In this document: in pieces, positions 1 to 6,149 of the stretch
Layout of the letters: the number at the start of each line of letters is the position of its first letter
How positions within the stretch are numbered: position 1 is the first letter of the stretch
DNA from: CAYTQK01 sp964439745
GTDB taxonomy: Bacteria; Desulfobacterota; Desulfobacteria; Desulfobacterales; Desulfosudaceae
NCBI GenBank assembly: GCA_964439745.1
Contig: CAYTQK010000063.1
Span: 1 to 14,066, forward strand
Reading direction: 5' to 3'
DNA: 14,066 bases
The notes under the pieces: generated by a model
Told to the model about the DNA's origin: nothing
Seen by the model: the letters and a program-made list of their open reading frames with translations, nothing else
The model's database searches: none
Position numbers and translations under genes: made by a program

Positions 1-3
1 GGG

Positions 4-525
4 TTAAAGGGAGTAGAGCAGGTAGGCGCCGAGTTTGTCATAGTGATCGGAGGTGGCGAAGCTGACCCCGACCGAGTCCCCGTGCTGGCTGCGAACAATG
101 ACCTTGCGCTGGACGTGGGACTGGTTCCGGTCATCCAGCTCAAATTCCAGCAGCAGCTCCTCTCCGATTTCAAACTGCCGGGGCAGGTGGGTCTTGAACC
201 GCAGCCCGGAGCGGGACAGGTCTTTCACCGTCATGCGGCCCACGACGTCCACACCCTTTTCCACAGCCGAGTAGGTGCCGAGAAAAGCGACCTCCTTGCG
301 GACCTCCTTGCGCCGTTCCAGGATGATTTTATACTGGTGCCCGCAGGGGCATCTCGCATTTACCTTGATACTGGCCTTGTTGATGTTCTTGAACTTGGAA
401 ACATCCATCAGCCGGGATTTGCCGCACTTGGGGCAGGTAAAGGCCGCCTTGTCGTCCTTGGTCATATAGGTGCGGGGCAGATTGTCATTCATATCGAACC
501 ACCGGTTCCCAGGAAGTTGTTTCAC
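4..525 (-). CDS. Zinc-ribbon / PilZ domain protein (probable c-di-GMP receptor)
   Basis: A complete 173-residue protein. The N-terminal part has a putative zinc ribbon: CPKC at residues 31-34 and CPC at 59-61. The C-terminal half has the PilZ signature: an arginine-rich RRKEVR at 71-76 followed by DLSRSG at 102-107, matching the RxxxR and (D/N)xSxxG c-di-GMP-binding motifs, then the beta-rich remainder of the PilZ barrel. By family knowledge PilZ proteins bind cyclic di-GMP and control motility, exopolysaccharide or other envelope functions; the partner here is unknown. There is no signal peptide or membrane segment, so it is likely cytoplasmic. The 525 start is GTG with no clear Shine-Dalgarno. 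An ATG at residue 12 (position 492), preceded by GGTGG six bases upstream, is a real alternative and leaves both domains intact. It is divergent from everything else in the window and sits next to a large inverted repeat. Confidence 0.88.
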   Translation of the reverse strand: MKQLPGNRWFDMNDNLPRTYMTKDDKAAFTCPKCGKSRLMDVSKFKNINKASIKVNARCPCGHQYKIILERRKEVRKEVAFLGTYSAVEKGVDVVGRMTVKDLSRSGLRFKTHLPRQFEIGEELLLEFELDDRNQSHVQRKVIVRSQHGDSVGVSFATSDHYDKLGAYLLYSL

Positions 526-554
526 CTGATTGGCGTAATTTATCAGTCCCCCCG

Positions 555-631
555 ATTGAACGGTTCCATTTTTAAAATCATTTGTTTTGCGCTATTGAAA
601 TTTTCGCACTTTAAAAACCGAACCGTTCAAT
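555..631. repeat. Long inverted repeat in the divergent intergenic region
   Basis: The left arm (555-576) starts ATTGAACGGTTC and the right arm (610-631) ends GAACCGTTCAAT. These 12 outer bases are a perfect inverted repeat. After a two-base mismatch the arms match again for eight bases (TTTTTAAA against TTTAAAAA), giving 20 of 22 paired positions around a 33-nt centre (577-609). It lies between the divergent PilZ gene and the plus-strand operon. It could be a paired operator for a dimeric regulator, a cruciform/hairpin in the leader of either transcript, or a remnant of a small mobile repeat. No T-run follows immediately on either side, so a simple terminator is less likely. Confidence 0.8.
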
Positions 632-640
632 TTAGTTATT

Positions 641-707
641 AATTATTATCAAAAAATCAACAAGGTGTCAACAGTAAAGGAAGACCGTGATAATTATTGA
701 AAAATCA
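641..707. repeat. AT-rich direct repeat pair
   Basis: AATTATT-atc-AAAAAATCA at 641-659 recurs as AATTATT-GAAAAATCA at 692-707. The two copies begin 51 nt apart, about five helical turns. The first copy contains TATCAA-N4-TCA, one base from the IHF-type consensus WATCAA-N4-TTR, and AATCAA-N4-GTG overlaps its end. They flank the candidate promoter of the downstream operon, so they may be protein-binding sites, but low-complexity AT-rich DNA gives such matches by chance. Confidence 0.3.
665..694 (+). promoter_or_regulatory. Candidate sigma70-type promoter for the 59-aa protein / lptD operon
   Basis: GTGTCA at 665-670 (4 of 6 matches to TTGACA) is followed, after an 18-nt spacer, by GATAAT at 689-694 (5 of 6 matches to TATAAT). 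Transcription would begin near 701 and leave a leader of about 95 nt before the ATG at 797. The region is the only AT-rich gap ahead of the operon, which supports a promoter here, but the exact boxes are a visual guess. Confidence 0.35.
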
Positions 708-796
708 CCGCGGTTTTAGTAGGAAGAAAAGGCAGCGTCACCGATTACAGGGCAAAACAGGAAGCAAAACCGCACGAAAGAATATAGGAGTTCGCG

Positions 797-976
797 ATGG
801 GGGCAAAAGAAGATCAGGTCTTGCGAACCGCCAAGGAAGTGGTGGTCAAATTTATTGAAATCGGCAGGATTTCACCGGCAAATTTTCCGGAAACGTTCCA
901 GCAGGTTTACCAGGCCATCAACAGCGCCGTTCATTCTGCCGGCACGGCAACCGGGGAGGCCGAAGATAAATCGTGA
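797..976 (+). CDS. Conserved-looking 59-aa hypothetical protein upstream of lptD
   Basis: A 59-residue ORF starts with ATG at 797, six bases after a good Shine-Dalgarno (AGGAG, 786-790), and ends TGA at 974-976. Its last bases form GTGA, so it overlaps the GTG start of lptD by four bases, a classic translational-coupling arrangement and the main evidence that it is real. The protein is small, soluble and mostly helical, with no signal peptide or cysteine. The core at about residues 10-44 (from LRTAKEVVVKFIEIGRIS onward) predicts two or three helices. It vaguely recalls the N-terminal helical part of MucR/Ros regulators, but it has no zinc finger and I do not assign a function on that basis. 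Confidence 0.8.
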   Translation: MGAKEDQVLRTAKEVVVKFIEIGRISPANFPETFQQVYQAINSAVHSAGTATGEAEDKS

Positions 977-3282
977 AACGTCACGCCGACCGGAGGGCCG
1001 GGCCGGGGTGGCTTGCCAGCATCCTGCCGGCTGTTATTTCCTTGATGGTGCTCACCGCCGCGGCCGGATTTGCGCAGGAGGCGGGGCCGATCCGGTTTGA
1101 GACGGAAGGCCGCTGGCATATCGAAGCCGATACCCTGGAGTACAACCAGGCTCGGGAAACCTACATCGCCCGGGGCGACGTCGTGGTCACCCGGGCCGAT
1201 ACCCGCATCAGGGCCGATGAAATTCATTTTGACCAGCGCTGTCAGACCCTGACAGCCGGCGGCCATGTTACCCTGACCACCGACGGAGATGTCCTCACCG
1301 GTGATCACCTGGCCCTGGATCTGCCCACGGAGACCGGCCGTATCCACCAGGGACGGGTATTTTTCCAGGAACGCCATTTTTATATCACCGGTGAAAACAT
1401 TCAGAAGACCGGTGAACGAACCTACCGGGCCGAGCGCGTCCGGGTGACGACCTGCGATCCGGACAAGCCGGACTGGCAGATCAGCGGCCGGGATCTGAAG
1501 GTAACCGTGGAAGGCTATGGCTCGCTGCGCGGGGCGGCTTTCTGGGCCGGCCAGGTCCCGCTGGCCTATGCCCCCTACCTGTTTTTCCCGGTCAAAATCA
1601 AGCGCCAGACCGGTTTTCTGGTGCCGGCCCTGGACTATTCGGACAGAAAATGGGAGTCCGTGGAGCTGCCCTTTTACTGGGCCATCAATGATCACTCGGA
1701 CATGACCGTAACGGCGCATCACATGGGCCGGAGAGGCGAAAAACTGGGTTTCGAATACCGCCGGGTATCGGCCCCGGATTCCCGGCTCACCGTCATGTAT
1801 GATTTTTTTGAAGACAAGAAAACCAATGATCAGCCTGACGACAATTACGGCTTTGACAGCGACGCCTATCTCCGGCCGAACCAGGATCGTTACTGGCTGC
1901 GCATGAAGCAGGATCATGGCCTGGGGGCGGGGGTAACCGCCAAGGTGGATATTGATTTTGTCAGTGACCAGGACTATCTGCTGGAATTTGAGGAGGGCTA
2001 TACCGGCTTTGACAAGGCGGACGACTATTTTGAGTCCCGATTCGGACGGGACCTGGATGATTATACCAGCCAGACCCGGAGCAATCAGGCGGCGCTGCAC
2101 AAAGGATGGGGGCTGTACAGTCTCAACGCCGCTCTGCGGTGGCATGACAACGTCGTCAAGCGCCGCTGGTCAGAGACCGATGACACCGCCCAGCAGTTGC
2201 CCGAGGTGGAATTTGACGCGCTCAAACAACAGCTCGGACCAACCCCCTTTTATTACGACCTGGACAGTGAGTATCTTTATTGCTACCGCCAGGATGGTAC
2301 CCGGGGACACCGGGTCGATTTCCATCCCCGGCTGTACCTGTCGCTGCGGGCGAAAAACTGGTTCTCCCTGGAGCCGTCCCTGGGGTTCCGGGAGACCGTC
2401 TGGCAGATCGATACCTACGACGGCACCAATCCCGGGGCCGCTCAAAGCCGTTCCCGATCTGTTTATGATACCCGGCTGGAACTTTCTACGGAGATCTACC
2501 GGGTCTTTGCGCCGGGCGGATCGCAGGGAGAAACCCGTCTCAAGCACACCTTGATCCCGGAAGTGATCCATGAATACGTGCCGGAGGTGGACCAGGAGGG
2601 ATACCCGGTTTTTGATGACGAGCTGGACCGGATCGCGGGAAAAAACCTGGTTACCTATGGCATTACCAACACCTTTGTGCTGCGACGATCCCGGCCGAAA
2701 ACCGAGGAGGCAACGGCCGCTGCCGCTGCCAGCTATCGCCGGGCGGCGTTGTTTAAAATTGAACAGAGTTATGATATCCAGGAAGCCCGGGAAGATGACC
2801 CGGCCCTGTGGTCGGATCCGGAGGAGCGCCAGCCCTTTTCTCCCGTCCGGATGGAGCTGGTGGTCAATCCCCTGCCGAAGCTGGTGCTGGATACGGAGGC
2901 GGCCTGGAATGTATACGATGACGCCTGGGATGCCTATAATGCCGAGCTGCGCTGGCACCAGAACCGGTCGGATCGGGAGGAAGGCAATTATCTGCAGGCG
3001 GCCTATCGTTACCGCCGCGATATCTCCGAAGCGGTGGTCCTGGACATGCAGACATGGCTGACCGAGGCGTTTGCGGCCTATGTGACCCACGAACGGAATC
3101 TTCATGATCGCATTGATATCGAGACGGGCTTTGGGATAATATATCAATCTGGATGCTGGTCCCTGGATGTCGGTTATATGGATACGGATGATGACCGCCG
3201 CTACACCTTTATGATCAACCTGCTGGGACTGGGCGGCGTCGGCAGTGAAATTTCCGGAAGTGACCTGGAAAGCCCCCGCTGA
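973..3282 (+). CDS. lptD: LPS-assembly outer membrane protein LptD
   Basis: LptD is the outer-membrane beta-barrel that, with lipoprotein LptE, receives LPS from the periplasmic Lpt bridge and places it in the outer leaflet. The 769-residue protein starts at GTG 973 and has a signal peptide: basic start, hydrophobic stretch at about 13-32, probable cleavage after FA at 33-34. An LptA/OstA-like jellyroll follows at about 45-175, with repeated units such as ADTLEYNQARETYIARGDV. Then come the family signature TTC-DPDKPDW near 159-167 and PYLFFPVKIKRQTGFLVPAL at 201-220, which opens the barrel domain. The rest is alternating beta strands rich in aromatic and acidic residues, ending near NLLGLGGV. 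Cysteines are few (for example C90 and C161 in the N-terminal part), so the E. coli disulfide pattern is not obviously conserved. The start overlaps the preceding 59-aa gene by 4 nt. The length is typical for non-enteric LptD proteins. Confidence 0.95.
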   Translation: MKRHADRRAGPGWLASILPAVISLMVLTAAAGFAQEAGPIRFETEGRWHIEADTLEYNQARETYIARGDVVVTRADTRIRADEIHFDQRCQTLTAGGHVTLTTDGDVLTGDHLALDLPTETGRIHQGRVFFQERHFYITGENIQKTGERTYRAERVRVTTCDPDKPDWQISGRDLKVTVEGYGSLRGAAFWAGQVPLAYAPYLFFPVKIKRQTGFLVPALDYSDRKWESVELPFYWAINDHSDMTVTAHHMGRRGEKLGFEYRRVSAPDSRLTVMYDFFEDKKTNDQPDDNYGFDSDAYLRPNQDRYWLRMKQDHGLGAGVTAKVDIDFVSDQDYLLEFEEGYTGFDKADDYFESRFGRDLDDYTSQTRSNQAALHKGWGLYSLNAALRWHDNVVKRRWSETDDTAQQLPEVEFDALKQQLGPTPFYYDLDSEYLYCYRQDGTRGHRVDFHPRLYLSLRAKNWFSLEPSLGFRETVWQIDTYDGTNPGAAQSRSRSVYDTRLELSTEIYRVFAPGGSQGETRLKHTLIPEVIHEYVPEVDQEGYPVFDDELDRIAGKNLVTYGITNTFVLRRSRPKTEEATAAAAASYRRAALFKIEQSYDIQEAREDDPALWSDPEERQPFSPVRMELVVNPLPKLVLDTEAAWNVYDDAWDAYNAELRWHQNRSDREEGNYLQAAYRYRRDISEAVVLDMQTWLTEAFAAYVTHERNLHDRIDIETGFGIIYQSGCWSLDVGYMDTDDDRRYTFMINLLGLGGVGSEISGSDLESPR

Positions 3283-3329
3283 CCCGGAGGCGGGAGGGCA
3301 GGCGGTTGCTGGCAGAAGAAGAGGGCAGG

Positions 3330-3866
3330 ATGATTCACCCGGAAGAGGCAGCCTGGTATGTGCTGCACACCAGGAGCAAATTCGAAAAAACCGTTTACGA
3401 GGGACTATGCAGAAAAGGGCGGGAAGTCTTTCTGCCCACTGTTACCGTCCGCAGCCGCCGCCGGGATCGCAAGGTCTATCTGCAGCAGCCCCTGTTCCCG
3501 GGCTATCTTTTTGTCCGTACGGAAAACACCCCGGAGCGGCGGCTGGATATTCTGAAAACCACGGGGGTCGTCAAACTGGTGGGTAACCGCGATCAGCCCC
3601 TGCCGGTAGATGGCGTCATTGTCGATTCGATAAAGATTATTGTTGATGCTGAACAGCAGGTTCAGACCATGGAAGGGTTGCGCCCCGGTCAGTCGGTTCA
3701 TGTCGTCTGTGGACCCTTTGCCGGGGTATATGGGGTTTTTGAGCGGTACCAGGGCGTCGATCGGGTGGTGGTTAACATCGACGCCATGGGACGGGCCGCC
3801 GCCGTCAATGTGGCAGCGGATGAAGTGGAGCCGCTGGAAGGGAAAAAACCGTTATTTCTCCGATGA
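3330..3866 (+). CDS. NusG-family transcription elongation factor paralogue (RfaH/UpxY/LoaP-like)
   Basis: A 178-residue protein from the ATG at 3330, which follows a GAGG five bases upstream. An in-frame TTG at 3306 behind a GGGAGGG is an alternative adding eight residues. The NusG N-terminal domain begins WYVLHTRSKFEK (9-20) and includes the hallmark PLFPGYLFV (54-62). After a linker, a C-terminal KOW domain starts about 117 (LRPGQSVHVVCGPFAGVYG). NusG-family proteins bind RNA polymerase at the clamp and promote processive elongation. Housekeeping NusG normally sits beside secE/rplK, so its position here, after lptD and without ribosomal genes, favours a specialised paralogue. Such paralogues often antiterminate long polysaccharide or LPS operons. 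Which operon it serves, including whether it is this one, cannot be told from the sequence. Confidence 0.88.
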   Translation: MIHPEEAAWYVLHTRSKFEKTVYEGLCRKGREVFLPTVTVRSRRRDRKVYLQQPLFPGYLFVRTENTPERRLDILKTTGVVKLVGNRDQPLPVDGVIVDSIKIIVDAEQQVQTMEGLRPGQSVHVVCGPFAGVYGVFERYQGVDRVVVNIDAMGRAAAVNVAADEVEPLEGKKPLFLR

Positions 3867-3870
3867 TTCC

Positions 3871-3900
3871 TTGACTTTTACCAATCAGATATGGTTTAAC
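3871..3900 (+). promoter_or_regulatory. Candidate promoter in the 160-nt gap before the HU/IHF gene
   Basis: TTGACT at 3871-3876 (5 of 6 to the -35 consensus) is followed after 18 nt by TTTAAC at 3895-3900 (4 of 6 to the -10 consensus). It lies just after the NusG-like stop codon. A second TTGACA at 3910-3915 has no convincing -10 partner. The gap also holds a short GCCGG/CCGGC hairpin (3930-3945) with no T-run. The gap is long compared with the other intergenic distances here, which is consistent with an internal promoter. Confidence 0.35.
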
Positions 3901-4015
3901 ATCACTGTTTTGACAAAAAAATCCGCCCCGCCGGAAAGGGCCGGCAACATGGCTGGGTTTGTTTCAGCCGAAAAAGAGGGAGATCAACAGAGGGCGAGGG
4001 ATGATCGTAGCATAT

Positions 4016-4022
4016 AAGGAGG
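4016..4022 (+). promoter_or_regulatory. Consensus Shine-Dalgarno of the HU/IHF gene
   Basis: AAGGAGG followed by T is fully complementary to the 16S anti-Shine-Dalgarno and lies four bases before the ATG at 4027. It is the strongest ribosome-binding site in the window and fits the high expression usual for nucleoid-associated proteins. Confidence 0.8.
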
Positions 4023-4026
4023 TTAG

Positions 4027-4302
4027 ATGAATAAACTGGAACTTATTACCGCATTAAAAGATGGTTCGGACATTTCCAAGGCCGAGGCCGCCAAGGTCGT
4101 CAAAGTCTTTTTTGATTCCATGGCCGATACCCTGGCCCAGGGAGAGCGGGTGGAAATTCGCGGTCTGTGCAGTTTTTTCGTAAAAGATTACAAGAGTTAC
4201 GTGGGCCGCAATCCCAAAACCGGGGAGCAGGTGACCATCGCGCCGAAAAAACTGCCCTTTTTTAAATGCGGAAAAGAGCTTAAAGAACGCGTCAACAGCT
4301 GA
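4027..4302 (+). CDS. HU/IHF-family nucleoid DNA-binding protein (IHF-beta-like)
   Basis: This 91-residue protein has the normal length of HU/IHF monomers. These proteins dimerise and bend DNA by intercalating a proline at the tip of a beta arm. The N-terminal MNKLELITALKDGSDISKAEA forms the first helices. The family signature RNPKTG is present at about 60-65, at the tip of the DNA-binding arm, and the C-terminal PFFKCGKELKERVNS matches the IHF-beta style ending (FKxGKELRxRVN) better than the HU ending (FKAGKALKDAVN). The usual GFGSF before the arm is replaced by GLCSFF, and a second cysteine sits in the C-terminal FKCGKEL. It is immediately upstream of holB. Assignment to HU versus IHF-beta is uncertain because the family intergrades in this group of bacteria. 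Confidence 0.93.
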   Translation: MNKLELITALKDGSDISKAEAAKVVKVFFDSMADTLAQGERVEIRGLCSFFVKDYKSYVGRNPKTGEQVTIAPKKLPFFKCGKELKERVNS

Positions 4303-4307
4303 GTTCC

Positions 4308-5339
4308 GTGTCCCGATTTGACGAATTGGTTGACCAGGAGCGGCCGCGGCGGATTCTGGCCCGGATCCTGGCCTCAGGGAACATTCCCAACGCCTTTCTT
4401 TTGACAGGCATTGACGGGGTCGGTAAACGAACCACGGCGCTCTGGTTTGCCAGGGCGGCCAACTGTACCGAACAGCCGCGGAAACAGGAGCCGGCCGCGA
4501 ACCATACCGGGTCGCCGGTTCCCTGCGAGGCCTGTCGAACCTGCCGCAATATTCAGGCGGGTGTTCATCCGGATGTGACGGTCATTGCCCCGGAAGGCGA
4601 TCTCATTAAAATCGGCCGCATCCGGGAATTGATTCAGAAAATTGCCTTTCGTCCCCATCAGGCCCGGCTGCGGGTGATCATTATCACCGACGCCCAGGCC
4701 ATGAACCGGGAGGCAGCCAACGCGCTGCTGAAGGTACTGGAAGAACCCCCGCCGCAAACGGTTTTTTTTCTTACCGCCGGTCAATCCGAAGATCTGCTTC
4801 CAACCGTGGTTTCCCGCTGCCAGGCCGTGCGGTTTAATCCCGTATCCGCCGAACATATTGCCGCCTTTCTGCGGAAGCACCATGGTATTTCGGACTCCGT
4901 GGCCGGGGTGGCCGCCATTGCGGCCAACGGCAGTGTCGGCCGGGCCCTGGCGCTGGTGGATAACTCCGAGACGGCCCGGCTTCTGGCCCGCCGCCGGGAG
5001 TGGCTGGCCGATGAAATCGGCCGGCTGCCCGGCCGGCCCCTGGGGCAGGTGCTGGCCTTTGCCGAACGGCTGGCCCGGGACAAACGGCATCTGAGCGCCT
5101 CTTTGGAAATGATCGGCAGCTATCTGCGGGATATGCTGATCAGCCGGTACTGTCCGGACAGAATCCTCAACCGGGACCGGACCGATCAGATTTTTTTGCT
5201 GGGCCAGGGGGTTTCCCCGGCTACGCTGGCCGCCCGGCTGGAGGCGGTGGCGGAAGCCGAAGAGGCCCTGGCCCGAAATGCCAATCAGCGGCTGGCCCTG
5301 GAAGTGCTGGCCATGAAGCTGGCGGATATGAATCCATGA
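4308..5339 (+). CDS. holB: DNA polymerase III subunit delta'
   Basis: Delta' is a component of the clamp loader that opens and loads the beta sliding clamp during replication. The 343-residue protein has an AAA+ fold with an apparently intact Walker A, GIDGVGKRT at 34-42. A zinc module follows with Cys53, Cys73, Cys76 and Cys79, then the typical ANALLKVLEEPPPQTVFFL (about 137-155) and the SRC motif at 169-171 (VVSRCQAVRF), which supplies the trans-acting arginine finger. E. coli delta' has a degenerate P-loop, while many other bacteria keep the Walker residues as here. It starts at a GTG five bases after the HU/IHF stop with no strong Shine-Dalgarno, suggesting translational coupling, and its stop overlaps the ricT start by four bases (ATGA). 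The C-terminal collar domain is short and poorly conserved, as usual. Confidence 0.93.
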   Translation: MSRFDELVDQERPRRILARILASGNIPNAFLLTGIDGVGKRTTALWFARAANCTEQPRKQEPAANHTGSPVPCEACRTCRNIQAGVHPDVTVIAPEGDLIKIGRIRELIQKIAFRPHQARLRVIIITDAQAMNREAANALLKVLEEPPPQTVFFLTAGQSEDLLPTVVSRCQAVRFNPVSAEHIAAFLRKHHGISDSVAGVAAIAANGSVGRALALVDNSETARLLARRREWLADEIGRLPGRPLGQVLAFAERLARDKRHLSASLEMIGSYLRDMLISRYCPDRILNRDRTDQIFLLGQGVSPATLAARLEAVAEAEEALARNANQRLALEVLAMKLADMNP

Positions 5340-6148
5340 AAAAAATTGTTGAAATCAAGTTCAAGCCCGAGGGCAAAACCTATATTTTTGACAGCGGCGC
5401 TTTTGTGCTGGAAGTCGGTGATCACGTCATTGTCGAGACCGAGCAGGGTTTCGGCCTGGGGATGGTATTTGCGTCCCCGGCGCCGCTGAAAGCCGAGACC
5501 GTGAAAACGCCCCTGAAAAAAGTTCACCGCAAAGCGGTGGAGAGTGATTTTGAGCAGCTGGCGGAGAATCAGCAGCTGGAAGAAAAGGGATTCGCCTTTT
5601 GCCAGGAGCAGATCCGCGACCTGGGACTGGAAATGAACCTGTTTGCCGTCAACTGCTCTTTTGATTCCCGCAAGCTGACCTTTCTGTATACCGCTGACGG
5701 GCGGGTGGATTTCCGGGAGCTGGTCAAGCGCCTGGTCAAGCATTTCCGGATTAAAATTGAAATGCGCCAGGTGGGCATCCGCAACCAGGCCAAGATTACC
5801 GGCGGGATCGGCCGCTGCGGACAAGAGATCTGCTGCGCCGCTTTTATGCGCAAGTTCGATCCCATTTCCATCCGCATGGCCAAAAACCAGGGCCTGTCCC
5901 TGAATCCGACCAAAATTTCAGGGGTCTGCGGCCGGCTGATGTGCTGCCTGGCCTTTGAAAACACTACCTATACCCAGCTGAAAAAAGCGCTGCCGGGTAT
6001 GGGCAGGCATGTCCGCACCGCTGCCGGAGAAGGCAAGGTGGTGGGCCATCACCCCATCGGCGGCAAGATAACCATTCAAAAAGAAGACGGCGTCCGGGTG
6101 GAAGTACCGGTTTCGGACATCCGGTCCGCGCCGCCAGAGGATAACTGA
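5336..6148 (+). CDS. ricT: RicT/YaaT (PSP1-domain) family protein
   Basis: The 270-residue protein matches the PSP1/YaaT family. In Bacillus subtilis YaaT (RicT) works with RicA and RicF in an iron-sulfur-containing complex that promotes RNase Y mRNA maturation and affects sporulation and competence. The characteristic cysteine clusters are intact: C161-x4-C166-C167 within GRCGQEICC, and C198-x4-C203-C204 within GVCGRLMCC. These are the presumed cluster ligands. It is joined to holB by an ATGA overlap and followed after one base by metG, the same neighbourhood as in Firmicutes (holB-yaaT... metS). No RicA or RicF homologue is visible in the window, so the function in this organism is less certain than the family assignment. 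Confidence 0.93.
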   Translation: MKKIVEIKFKPEGKTYIFDSGAFVLEVGDHVIVETEQGFGLGMVFASPAPLKAETVKTPLKKVHRKAVESDFEQLAENQQLEEKGFAFCQEQIRDLGLEMNLFAVNCSFDSRKLTFLYTADGRVDFRELVKRLVKHFRIKIEMRQVGIRNQAKITGGIGRCGQEICCAAFMRKFDPISIRMAKNQGLSLNPTKISGVCGRLMCCLAFENTTYTQLKKALPGMGRHVRTAAGEGKVVGHHPIGGKITIQKEDGVRVEVPVSDIRSAPPEDN

Positions 6149-6149
6149 T

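Noticed and set aside
43..642. 199-aa plus-strand frame opposite the PilZ gene
   Set aside because: It is the complement of the PilZ coding region and extends into the AT-rich intergenic region. No family resemblance, and the PilZ motifs explain the opposite strand.
931..2145. 404-aa minus-strand frame opposite lptD
   Set aside because: Shadow of lptD with no domains; lptD motifs and signal peptide define the real frame.
3930..3945. GCCGG/CCGGC hairpin as a terminator of the NusG-like gene
   Set aside because: Only five base pairs and no T-run follows, so it is no more than a short GC palindrome in a GC-rich region.
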